Assembly: GCA_016927065.1 (NCBI GenBank)
Contig: JAFGNJ010000024.1
Coordinates: 1-64,000, forward strand
DNA: 64,000 nt
Direction of reading: 5' to 3'
Origin: Deltaproteobacteria bacterium
Lineage (GTDB): Bacteria > Desulfobacterota > B13-G15 > RBG-16-54-18
Shown here: piece after piece, positions 1-8,912 of the stretch
Layout: every line of letters begins with the position of its first letter
Numbering within the stretch: position 1 is the first letter of the stretch
Program-made: the position numbers and the translations under genes
Notes under the pieces: generated by a model
What the model was told of the DNA's origin: nothing
The model's database searches: none
Seen by the model: only the letters and a program-made list of their open reading frames with translations

Positions 1-206
1 GTACTTATGTAGATCACGAACGCGAGCGTTCGCTCCCTACACACCGTCTGCGGTTGCCGCTCAATTCCGGCGTTATGTGAAAGGTTGTCTATCAAGGAAA
101 TACCCTTTATAATGGTTTTTCAAGCAATCATCAAAAATAGAGGAGAGAGGAGGGGATCTTGATGAAATTAGTTAACGTTAATAAAAATCTTATAAGGGAG
201 GATAAA

Positions 207-1001
207 ATGGGCAGAAAAGAAATTACGTGGGTGGTAGTGGGTATAATAGTATTGTTGATAATTTTAATCTTCAATCCCATCGTGATTGTTCGGGCTGGGG
301 AGCGTGGTGTTGTATTAAATTGGGGGGCGGTATCTGACATCATCTTTGATGAAGGATTCCACTTAAAGGTGCCGGTTTATCAAAAAGTAGAAAAAATGGA
401 TGTGGCGGTACAAAAAGAAGAATATCCGGCATCGGCGGCATCAAAAGACCTTCAGATAGTTTCAACAAAAGTGACTATTAATTATAGATTACTTCCCTCC
501 CGTGTGAATTGGGTATACCAAAATCTTAGAAGAGATTATAGCGCCCGGGTGATTATCCCCACCATTCAAGAATATGTGAAAAAGACGACTGCCAGATATA
601 CCGCAGAGGAGCTTATTACACGCCGAGAGGAAGTGAAGGAGGATTTAAGAATAGCTCTGTCGGATAACCTTGCAAAGAGCTATATTGAGGTAAGAGATAT
701 TTTTATAACCGATTTCAACTTCTCTGACGAATTCAACAAGGCTATCGAAGCCAAGGTAACGGCGGAACAAAGAGCACTTGAGCAAAGAAACATACTTGAG
801 CAGGTTAAATATCAGGCAGAGCAACGAATTGCTTCTGCTAAGGCTGAGGCGGAGGCGATTCGTATTCAAGCGCAGGCCATAACTCAGCAAGGTGGTAGAG
901 ATTATGTGCAGTTGAAGGCCATTGAAAAATGGGATGGGAAACTACCTGTTCAGATGATTCCTGGCGGAGCAGTCCCATTTATTAATGTAAACCCACGGTA
1001 A
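207..1001 (+). CDS. SPFH/Band 7 (prohibitin-like) membrane protein
   Basis: ORF 159..1001; N-terminal TM, prohibitin-like core (AGERGVVLNWGAV, LNYRL-type region, coiled coil AEQRALEQRNILEQVKYQAEQRIASAKAEAEAI). Start at 207 preferred because of GGGAGG upstream. Confidence 0.88.
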   Translation: MGRKEITWVVVGIIVLLIILIFNPIVIVRAGERGVVLNWGAVSDIIFDEGFHLKVPVYQKVEKMDVAVQKEEYPASAASKDLQIVSTKVTINYRLLPSRVNWVYQNLRRDYSARVIIPTIQEYVKKTTARYTAEELITRREEVKEDLRIALSDNLAKSYIEVRDIFITDFNFSDEFNKAIEAKVTAEQRALEQRNILEQVKYQAEQRIASAKAEAEAIRIQAQAITQQGGRDYVQLKAIEKWDGKLPVQMIPGGAVPFINVNPR

Positions 1002-1136
1002 TAGGTTATCCTGAAGCAGTTATAATTAGTTAAGACGTGTGGGCGGTGGAACGGTCGTAAGGCGAACGCGCAAGTGGTGAGAGGCGGCGGAGTGAAAGGG
1101 CAAGTTGCGCTTGTGATGGACGCTGTAAAATCTTTG

Positions 1137-1177
1137 AACGAGGTGGAGAAAATATCTGACATTTTCTCCACCTCGTT
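1137..1177. terminator. Perfect 17-bp inverted repeat between convergent genes, possible bidirectional terminator
   Basis: AACGAGGTGGAGAAAAT-ATCTGAC-ATTTTCTCCACCTCGTT; lies between convergent genes; no long T-tract. Confidence 0.55.
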
Positions 1178-1212
1178 AGTGCAGCAAACATCCCTCCACT
1201 AGAATAAGTATA

Positions 1213-2418
1213 TTAAGCGATTATTTTTTCATGCTTGAGTGATTCTATCTCTTTCCAGCTATAGCCCAACTCCACAAGGATCTCCTCTGTATGTTGGCCA
1301 AGTTCAGGGGTTGCAAAATTAATCTCAGGCTTTATTTCGCTGAGCTTAAATGGTGCACCAGGGGTCTTTCGTTCTTTTTTTGTGATGGGGTCGGTATAGG
1401 ATACAACAAATTCATTCTCAACAACTTGGGGATCGTTCCAAGCTTCCTTCAGGGTTTGAATCGGCGCCCAGACAAGGTCGGTTTTTTCGAAAATATCAAC
1501 CCACTGTGCGAGGTCTTTTTTAAGGAAGGCTTCATCAAGAATCGCCTTAAGTTCCAGTGAGTGTTCGCAGCGCGTGATGTGATCGGAGAAGCGCTTGTCA
1601 TTTTCGTACTGGGTTATGTCAACAGCTTCACAGAAAACGTGCCAAAATTTATCGGTGTGATGCATATTTAATAAAATCCACCTGTTGTCTTTTGTGCGAT
1701 ACGTAAAATTGAGAGGGTTGCCCGGTTTATTACTGTCGTATTGTGGGTAGTCCTTATCCGTAGTCAGGCTCACCTGCAGACAAAGTGCCTCCATAACGGT
1801 AATCATGGAACCAAGGAGTGAGACATCCACTTTTTGTCCCTTTCCCGTTCGTTCGCGATGAAACAGGGCCATCGTTATACCATAGGCCATGCTTATAGAA
1901 GCGACCAGATCACCCATGCCGGGCGGGCAAACCGGGGGGTAGCCGCTTTTATCCTGCAGGATATACATCAGGCCGGACCTTGCAAAAGCAGAGCCGTCCC
2001 ATGCAGGTTTGTCCCGTAATGGGCCCTTTTCACCCCAGGCACCACAGACCGCGTAGATTATCCGAGGGTTGATTCGGCGCAAGGTTTCATAATCGATCCC
2101 CAATTTTTTTTGAGAACGCGGCCTCTGCGCGGTCATAAAAACATCTGCCGTTTTAATGAGCCGGTAAAGAATTTCTCTTCCCTGTTCCTTGTCAAGCCTG
2201 ACAGCCAACCCTCGTTTACCTCTGTTTAACAATTCCACCATCGGATTACTTGTACCCAGAGGGAGGTCCCTGGTCTTATGCACATACCTTACGCCATCTC
2301 CTGATTCAGGGTCTTCCACCTTAATAACATCCGCTCCCATGTCGGAAAGGCAGGTTGCGCAAAAAGGACCAAAGGCCCATCTCGTCGTATCAATCACCTT
2401 TATTCCCTGTAATACCAT
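1213..2418 (-). CDS. CoA-transferase family III (CaiB/BaiF) protein
   Basis: CaiB-like: GIKVIDTTRWAFGPFCATCLSDMGADVIKVEDPESGD, GMGD, GQHTEEILVELGY. Start at 2418 after GGAGGTGAAGAA. Confidence 0.92.
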   Translation of the reverse strand: MVLQGIKVIDTTRWAFGPFCATCLSDMGADVIKVEDPESGDGVRYVHKTRDLPLGTSNPMVELLNRGKRGLAVRLDKEQGREILYRLIKTADVFMTAQRPRSQKKLGIDYETLRRINPRIIYAVCGAWGEKGPLRDKPAWDGSAFARSGLMYILQDKSGYPPVCPPGMGDLVASISMAYGITMALFHRERTGKGQKVDVSLLGSMITVMEALCLQVSLTTDKDYPQYDSNKPGNPLNFTYRTKDNRWILLNMHHTDKFWHVFCEAVDITQYENDKRFSDHITRCEHSLELKAILDEAFLKKDLAQWVDIFEKTDLVWAPIQTLKEAWNDPQVVENEFVVSYTDPITKKERKTPGAPFKLSEIKPEINFATPELGQHTEEILVELGYSWKEIESLKHEKIIA

Positions 2419-2452
2419 TTCTTCACCTCCCTTCCATATGGCCGCCATAGAT

Positions 2453-3703
2453 TTAGATCACTTCGTCATCCCTCAACCGTTCGATATCTTCCCAGGTATA
2501 TCCGATATCAAGAAGGACCTCTTCAGTGTGTTGTCCGAATTCAGGCGCCGGTCCTTTTGGCCCGACAGTTGCTTTGCTGAACCCAATTGGGAAAGGCTGA
2601 ACCTTGATTTTACCAAGCACAGGGTGATCATACTCAACAATATATCGGTTAGCTATTACCTGAGGATCATTAAAGAGGTCTGGAATACTTTGGACACATT
2701 CCCACGCTACAAAGCGTTTGCCTTGTTCTCTAAAGATTTCCGCCCATTGGTCTCTGGTCTTTTCTGTAAAGAGTTTATCGAGCAGAGCTACTAACTCCTT
2801 GGCGTTGTCTCTTCTTTTCCACTCATCTGCAAACTTAGGATCCTTTTCAAGATGAGGAATACCCATAACGTTACAAAATTGCTGCCAGTATCTGTCTGAC
2901 TGCGGCTCTGCTAAGGCTATCCACTTTTTATCCTTACATTGATAAACATTTGCCAAGGGATTTTTGACCGCCGTTCTTGAGTATCTGCCCATCGTGTGGT
3001 CGCGCAGGGCGGTTAACGATATGTTTGTAAATTGAGACCACATGGCGGAGCCTAACAGCGATGCATTTACCTCTTGTCCCTCTCCTGTGCGCTCCCTCAT
3101 AAAGAGCGCGCTGACAATGCCAAAGGCCGTCATTGTTGCGCCCAGCGTGTCGACAATCGCGCCTGCTATCTGACCGGGAGGGCTATCCTTTTCCCCCGCA
3201 ACGGTCATCAAACCTGATCGTGCTAGTCCCACCGGGTCAAATGCCCGCTTTTCACAATCGGGGCCCTCCGGACCTAAACCTGTGGCCCTGCCGTAGACAA
3301 GTCTCGGGTTATGCTTCGCGAGGGTCTCGTAGTCCACACCTTGTTTTACCGCAACACTCTTTCGATAATTGGTATAGAAAACATCCGATTTCTCTGTAAG
3401 TTTATAAATAATCTCCTTACCCTTTGGCTTATTTAAATCGACGCGGATGCTTTTTTTGTTCCGGTTACTGAACTCAAATACATAATTTATTCCCTGGGGG
3501 CTCATGGTTTTTACCCCTTGAAATGCCGAAATGCCGCGGGAAGGATCGCCTGCCACCCTGTCTTCCAATTTGATTACCTCTGCCCCGAGGTCTCCAAGCA
3601 TAACACCAATGATAGGGCCGTTGCCGAATGTGGCCCATTCAACAGCCCTGATTCCGCTCAGAGCCCCAGGCATTAAATTGCCGGCTTTATCAATAGTGTT
3701 CAT
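2453..3703 (-). CDS. CoA-transferase family III (CaiB/BaiF) protein
   Basis: CaiB-like: GIRAVEWATFGNGPIIGVMLGDLGAEVIKLEDRVAGD; EFGQHTEEVLLDIGYTWEDI; SD AGGAGGGACAACA before ATG. Confidence 0.92.
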   Translation of the reverse strand: MNTIDKAGNLMPGALSGIRAVEWATFGNGPIIGVMLGDLGAEVIKLEDRVAGDPSRGISAFQGVKTMSPQGINYVFEFSNRNKKSIRVDLNKPKGKEIIYKLTEKSDVFYTNYRKSVAVKQGVDYETLAKHNPRLVYGRATGLGPEGPDCEKRAFDPVGLARSGLMTVAGEKDSPPGQIAGAIVDTLGATMTAFGIVSALFMRERTGEGQEVNASLLGSAMWSQFTNISLTALRDHTMGRYSRTAVKNPLANVYQCKDKKWIALAEPQSDRYWQQFCNVMGIPHLEKDPKFADEWKRRDNAKELVALLDKLFTEKTRDQWAEIFREQGKRFVAWECVQSIPDLFNDPQVIANRYIVEYDHPVLGKIKVQPFPIGFSKATVGPKGPAPEFGQHTEEVLLDIGYTWEDIERLRDDEVI

Positions 3704-5013
3704 TGTTGTCCCTCCTTAAATTCATCTAATTCTTTAAGCCCCAAGCTTTCAAGAAAAAAATCCAGCCGATTTAAGGTTGCGATTTCATTGTAGTCTCTGA
3801 AATCCGCATGACTGCCTTCATATACCATGGTGGGTATTCCGGCATCTTTGAGCTCAACGATCTGTTCTTCCTGTCCAGCGGACAAGGTTTTGCATCCACG
3901 ATCGATCATCAACACCACTCCGTCAACATGCCAATCGTGTATCATTTTTGCCGCTTCTTTTTGATTTACCGTAAGAGTACACCGTGAGGCAGGTAAATAT
4001 CCGAGATACAAATCTGCCAGGGCTTCCAGTGCTGCCTCTCTTGTTGAAATATTCACACCGCGTTCATGAGGCATCTTGGCCGCTTCCCAGGTTCCGTCTT
4101 CATGGATCATCCAGGCGCCCATTGAAGTGAAGGCCCCATCGCCTCCGATAAAAGAAGCACCGTATTTCCACGGTTCTTTAAAGATGTTCAGGGCGTAGAA
4201 AGGCGGCAGGAACTGGTGAAACAGCCTGGCAGTTTCATAGGGTGTCGCTGAAATTCCTTTTGCCACTCTTTCTTTTACCTCATCAAAGAGGATCCTATAT
4301 AATGTTACGGTCTCTCTTTTATGTCGTGAGGTTATATTGGGAATCCTCAGCGACCACATTTGTCGGTAGTCTAACGGAGATGGTATTGTCTTTGTCATTT
4401 CGCATATTCTGGCCCACAGCACCATACATTCCCATTCATTTTGAACCGCATTGATGAATAGCTCATCGTTAAATTTTCTATCAGTCTTTTTTTCCATCCA
4501 TTCGATGGCTTCCTGCATTTCCGTAGTCAAATAAGCACGCGTATTTCCGCTGTCTTTTGTGGGGAACTCAAGATTAAGATAAGGTATCCCCAGCTCTTCA
4601 CTTACAATCTGGCCGGTCTTGCTCATGGCGTAACATGCCGCAGGCTGTAAAATAAAGTCAGGCTTTACTGTATCTCCTTTTGGGCTTTTTTCGGTCAAGC
4701 CCATGTAGAGCTGGCCGAGATGGCAGCGCATTGAGGCGCATATATCCCGTTTGAATCCCTTGCTTTCAGCAGTATTAAAACATGTAAGGGCCTTCTCTTT
4801 GTCCCTCAATATCCCCGTATAGTACGGGCCGTATGACGGATTTGCATAGTCCCCAAACCCGGCGCACAATGCCAGAAACCATTCAAAAATACCCATGACA
4901 ACCAGATCGCCCTTTTCCCCAGCCTTCCATGTATGTTTGAAATGATCTCTGCGCAGTTCCTTCATCATGGGCCAGCAGTCAAGCAGCGCGGTTTTGTATT
5001 TTGTTTTATTCAT
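3700..5013 (-). CDS. 2-hydroxyacyl-CoA dehydratase / benzoyl-CoA reductase-like subunit
   Basis: Family-typical layout and conserved Cys, C-terminal DGVVLMIDRGCKTLSAGQEEQ; adjacent to second subunit and CoA-transferases. Confidence 0.85.
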   Translation of the reverse strand: MNKTKYKTALLDCWPMMKELRRDHFKHTWKAGEKGDLVVMGIFEWFLALCAGFGDYANPSYGPYYTGILRDKEKALTCFNTAESKGFKRDICASMRCHLGQLYMGLTEKSPKGDTVKPDFILQPAACYAMSKTGQIVSEELGIPYLNLEFPTKDSGNTRAYLTTEMQEAIEWMEKKTDRKFNDELFINAVQNEWECMVLWARICEMTKTIPSPLDYRQMWSLRIPNITSRHKRETVTLYRILFDEVKERVAKGISATPYETARLFHQFLPPFYALNIFKEPWKYGASFIGGDGAFTSMGAWMIHEDGTWEAAKMPHERGVNISTREAALEALADLYLGYLPASRCTLTVNQKEAAKMIHDWHVDGVVLMIDRGCKTLSAGQEEQIVELKDAGIPTMVYEGSHADFRDYNEIATLNRLDFFLESLGLKELDEFKEGQQ

Positions 5014-6159
5014 TTAATAAGTATCCACACGCAGCATGTCGATGAGGGACTCGACTCTTGTTCTTATTTGCGCCATCGAGATAGGGGCATCGATTTCAAT
5101 AACCACGCTGGGGATATGAAGCTCTTGCAAACCTGATTCTATAGCCGGTAAGTCATATTGATGTGGCTCGCAGAATTTTTGGAGTATTATTACAGCAGTT
5201 TGGACTTTAAATTCTTTGATTAAACCAAGGATATGGGGTAAGCGCCGTCTGAGAGGGAAATCTTTTGTCGGGCACGGTGGTCTCTCTATATACCGTTTTG
5301 CTATTGCTCGTAAACGATCCTCGTGTGGGGTGATTTCTCCCCAAAAATATCTGCTGCCCACGCAGTGGTCATCAATAACGATATTTGCGCCCCATGACTC
5401 GATGGCTCTTAATAGGTCGATGTCATTATTTTCACTGCCCAACACCATTAACCTTATTGCAGGCTCAACGTTATTTTTGCCATCCGACAATTGAGCGAGG
5501 ACCTCTTTCAGGATATTATTGTGTTCTGATTTATCCATGAGCTGGCTGGCCAGTACGGTCTGCATGGCTTCAGATCCCGCCAGCATCGGAGGCTCGTACT
5601 TTCTTAATTCATATAATGCCTTCATCAGTTGACGGTTCTTGTTATAGGTCTCAATAGCTCTATCGAGTGCCTCGGTTGTAATGGAGGCGCCAGTCCACGT
5701 CTCAAGAGAACTTTTAAATTCCTCAAATTCTCCAACCAGGCACGTGTCTGCTGATGTACTCTGAAGAGAACCCGGTATAAATAAGTAATGCCAGAAAGAG
5801 AGCGGAATATGTTTTACCCAGGCGGCAAACACCTCCTGTGTATGGAAACAGGAAGCACCCAAAACAACACCGTCGAGGTAATCATAATTCCCTAAAAGCC
5901 CCTCAGCCAAACAGTTCCTGCTGAACGGGCACCATTTATTACGTGAACAGAGTCTATCGGTTATTGTCTGAGGCTCATTGTTACCGATGATCCTCACAGG
6001 AAGGATATTTGCCGCACAAATTATTTCCTCAGGTACATACGTGCAAAAGTAGCCTATTACTTTACCGCCTGTTTTTGCTTTCCATTTTTTAGCGTACTCA
6101 TGACGATCCGTAACAATTTCGCGGAAAGGTCTAAATATCTTTGGCCTGGATATATTCAT
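5014..6159 (-). CDS. 2-hydroxyacyl-CoA dehydratase family subunit
   Basis: KVIGYFCTYVPEEIICAANILPVRIIGN, CPFSRNCLAEGLLGNYDYLDGVVLGASCFHT; C-terminal LQKFCEPHQYDLPAIESGLQELHIPSVVIEID, typical of HgdA/BcrC-like subunits. Confidence 0.9.
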   Translation of the reverse strand: MNISRPKIFRPFREIVTDRHEYAKKWKAKTGGKVIGYFCTYVPEEIICAANILPVRIIGNNEPQTITDRLCSRNKWCPFSRNCLAEGLLGNYDYLDGVVLGASCFHTQEVFAAWVKHIPLSFWHYLFIPGSLQSTSADTCLVGEFEEFKSSLETWTGASITTEALDRAIETYNKNRQLMKALYELRKYEPPMLAGSEAMQTVLASQLMDKSEHNNILKEVLAQLSDGKNNVEPAIRLMVLGSENNDIDLLRAIESWGANIVIDDHCVGSRYFWGEITPHEDRLRAIAKRYIERPPCPTKDFPLRRRLPHILGLIKEFKVQTAVIILQKFCEPHQYDLPAIESGLQELHIPSVVIEIDAPISMAQIRTRVESLIDMLRVDTY

Positions 6160-6176
6160 TTCATTATGTGGTTTAG

Positions 6177-6740
6177 TTAGTGCTTGACAATTAACCGAAA
6201 TAAGATATCTGAAACCTCTTCCAGAGTTAGGGCCCCTTCCTCTTTAAACCATCTCGGAACAGAATTGAGCATGCCGAGAATACCAAAAGATACAATCTTC
6301 GCATTCATGCCTTCAAAGTAGCCCTTTTCTTTCATTTGAATCACAATTTTCTCAAAATATTTTTCGTAATCTTTTCTTCTTTTCTCGTATATTTTTCTGT
6401 ATTTCGTCGGCAATATCTCGAGTTGGTTCAAATAGATATTTAACCCACTTATATCCTGCACTACCGATTGAAGATGATTTGCAAAAAACGCCTTCAGTTT
6501 TTCCTCAGGCTCCAAATCTTTTGCATCGAGTATCTTGTCGAGCCTTGTTGAAGCGATACTTGTCGAACCCTCAAGAATATATACGAGCAGCTCTTTTTTG
6601 TTTCTTAAATAGTGGAAAAGCGTGCTTTTATGTATTCCGACTTTATCCGCTATTTTTTGCAGGGATGCAGCTTTATACCCTTCGGTACCGATGATTTCCC
6701 GTGCAGCTTCAACTATTTTGTCGTGTTTATTGTCTCTCAT
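6177..6740 (-). CDS. TetR/AcrR family transcriptional regulator
   Basis: N-terminal HTH KIVEAAREIIGTEGYKAASLQKIADKVGIHKSTLFHYLRNKKELLVYIL. Confidence 0.93.
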   Translation of the reverse strand: MRDNKHDKIVEAAREIIGTEGYKAASLQKIADKVGIHKSTLFHYLRNKKELLVYILEGSTSIASTRLDKILDAKDLEPEEKLKAFFANHLQSVVQDISGLNIYLNQLEILPTKYRKIYEKRRKDYEKYFEKIVIQMKEKGYFEGMNAKIVSFGILGMLNSVPRWFKEEGALTLEEVSDILFRLIVKH

Positions 6741-6766
6741 ATTATTAATCCTAATTTATTATTAAT

Positions 6767-6800
6767 AACCAACCAACTGTTTGGTTTATAACATAAACCA
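6767..6800. promoter_or_regulatory. Candidate TetR operator (palindromes)
   Basis: TGGTTTAT-AAC-ATAAACCA (6782-6800, perfect 8-bp arms) and near-palindrome ACCAACTGTTTGGT (6772-6785) just upstream of the tetR start. Confidence 0.6.
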
Positions 6801-6964
6801 GAAGTGCTGTCAACAGAATCATCTCAGTGGCACATAACTGGTCCATTGGTCAGTGCCCCTCTATCATACTTTTCAGGTGGCGGTATCCGCCATTTGATGC
6901 ACTCCTCACATTTCTCTTTATTAAAAAACTCTATAATATTAGATATTTATAATAGTACGGGTAT

Positions 6965-6980
6965 TGGCACATTCCTTGCT
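6965..6980 (+). promoter_or_regulatory. sigma-54 (-24/-12) promoter
   Basis: TGGCACATTCCTTGCT, exact GG-N10-GC, matches consensus TGGCACRNNNNTTGCW; 28 nt upstream of ATG 7008. Confidence 0.8.
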
Positions 6981-7007
6981 GAATCAATATCACAAGGATA
7001 GGAGATC

Positions 7008-8117
7008 ATGGGGAAGAAAAAATCATCAATTCTCGTGGTAGATGACGAAGAGTCCATGGTATTCAGCATACAGGACTATCTCAGTGCGTATGCTGAGTGC
7101 TTAGGCGCTACAAGCTATGATGATGCTATCGCTATCCTGAAGGATAACGAGGGGATATCTTTAGTGATCTCGGATATCAGGATGCCGGGCAAAGATGGAT
7201 TTAATCTCTTAATGTGGCTTCGAGAAAATCGTCCCCAGGCGAAGGTGGTTATGATCACGGCCTATGGTTCTCCTTCGGTGAGGGCATTGGCTAAACAAAA
7301 AGGCGCAGTAATGTACCTTGAAAAACCCCTCGACCTCAAACAACTCCTACAGTTGGTGAGGCAGGTAATGGAGCACAGGGGGTTTTCGTTGACCTTGAGT
7401 GATATGGAACTTACCGATGTGCTGCAATTTCTTTCCTTTTCGAATAAGGCAGCGAGAGTACAGGTATTCAACGCTCAAGGTGAAGAGGGTGAAATCAGCC
7501 TCGAAGGAGAGAAGGTATACCGAATCGAAAGCAGAAAGAATGTGGGTGAGGAGGCATTTTATGAGATCATGAGTTGGGAAGGTGGTAGATTTGAAGTTTA
7601 CCCTTTGGACAATGCAAAGAAGTCCTTCGCAGGTGAAAAGCTGTCTGTTCCCCTCTCTTTTCTTCTCCTTGAGGAGGCCAGGAGGAGGGATGAAGCCGTT
7701 TTAAATAATGAGAAAAATGAAAAGAAAAACATTACCGAAAAGGAGGAAAGTACTATGGATATAGGCAAGGAATTGGCAGAGTGGCAGATAGGTGTAGATG
7801 GATTTGTAGCTTCAGCCTTCATAAAGGCGGATGGAACGTATGTTGCTGGGACTAGTAATTTACCCGATGTCGACCTCTCTGTTCCTGCCGCCTATTGTGC
7901 CAAGGCGCTCAATTCCATCGTGGAGAACTTAGATGCTACCAAGCGGGGACTGTGGAGGGAGGTTTTAATCACTACCGAGACCCATTATATGATTTGGCAG
8001 AAACTCACCGACGACATATTTTTATCTCTTACCGTGAACAAAGACCAGGGTAATCTGGGTATGGGTCGCTTGCAGATGCAGCAATTGGGCAAAAAAGTGA
8101 TCAAAGAGCTGCCCTAG
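7008..8117 (+). CDS. Response regulator: receiver + DUF4388 (PATAN) + roadblock-like C-terminal domain
   Basis: Receiver ILVVDDEESMVFSIQDYL...ISDIRMPGKDGF...VMITAYG...LEKPLD; DUF4388-like MELTDVLQFLSFSNKAARVQVFNAQGEEGEISLEGEKVY; SD GGATAGGAG. Confidence 0.85.
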   Translation: MGKKKSSILVVDDEESMVFSIQDYLSAYAECLGATSYDDAIAILKDNEGISLVISDIRMPGKDGFNLLMWLRENRPQAKVVMITAYGSPSVRALAKQKGAVMYLEKPLDLKQLLQLVRQVMEHRGFSLTLSDMELTDVLQFLSFSNKAARVQVFNAQGEEGEISLEGEKVYRIESRKNVGEEAFYEIMSWEGGRFEVYPLDNAKKSFAGEKLSVPLSFLLLEEARRRDEAVLNNEKNEKKNITEKEESTMDIGKELAEWQIGVDGFVASAFIKADGTYVAGTSNLPDVDLSVPAAYCAKALNSIVENLDATKRGLWREVLITTETHYMIWQKLTDDIFLSLTVNKDQGNLGMGRLQMQQLGKKVIKELP

Positions 8118-8134
8118 GTAGAGAGGAAGTACAT

Positions 8135-8503
8135 TTAAACGAGTAACTCTTTTATCTTGTGAGCGATTTCGCGAAAGCGAGGGGAAAATTGCTCGTAATC
8201 TATGCGCCAATCAGTTACTGAACCGAGCATGAGAGATTCGTTGATATATATGAGATAAAAGAAGCCCTGATCGGTTACGAAAATGGCGGATTGCAGGTTA
8301 CCTAAATTAAAACGTTCTGTCTCCTTTTTTCCATGACTTAATACGGAAGAAAGAAAGGCGCTGTATTCTTTATGTCGCTCCACTTCTTTCCCCTTGGCTA
8401 GGAGGGTTAGCCCGTCTTCACCAGTGAGGAATATAAGACCACATTGTGGGAACGCGGTGACGATATCTTCCAAATATTCTTCTAGTTGTTCATTTAAGGA
8501 CAT
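8135..8503 (-). CDS. Roadblock/LC7-like small protein (conserved hypothetical)
   Basis: 122-aa alpha/beta ORF in a region with roadblock-like domains; convergent with 7008 ORF. Confidence 0.6.
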   Translation of the reverse strand: MSLNEQLEEYLEDIVTAFPQCGLIFLTGEDGLTLLAKGKEVERHKEYSAFLSSVLSHGKKETERFNLGNLQSAIFVTDQGFFYLIYINESLMLGSVTDWRIDYEQFSPRFREIAHKIKELLV

Positions 8504-8912
8504 AGTAGTTTTACATGGGTGTGTGGTGTCACGCTATTTATATACTGTGAATTGTAAGGTTGGTCAATACCATTTTTAAAAACTTCCAATTGTGAAGACG
8601 ACCCTATCAGTAGGGGCTCAGAGTATGGCATAGTTCATTTTACCTTCAGAATGCTTTACTAGTTGGGGTTATCTTGCCAAATCATCCTATTTATGGTAAA
8701 TATACTGTAGATCTAAATGTTAGGTTTATATAAGTGTCTGATAAACACTTCGGAAGTGTGTAGGTATTGCTCGGTGTCGTCGTAAACAACCGCATATAAG
8801 GGATGTGCCCGGCTTGGGCGTTCATAGTATTATAACACAGCTTGTCAGTGATCTGTTCAGTCTCAATGGGAGACACGTTTTATAGCATGAAGGGTATAGA
8901 GACAATTGCAGT

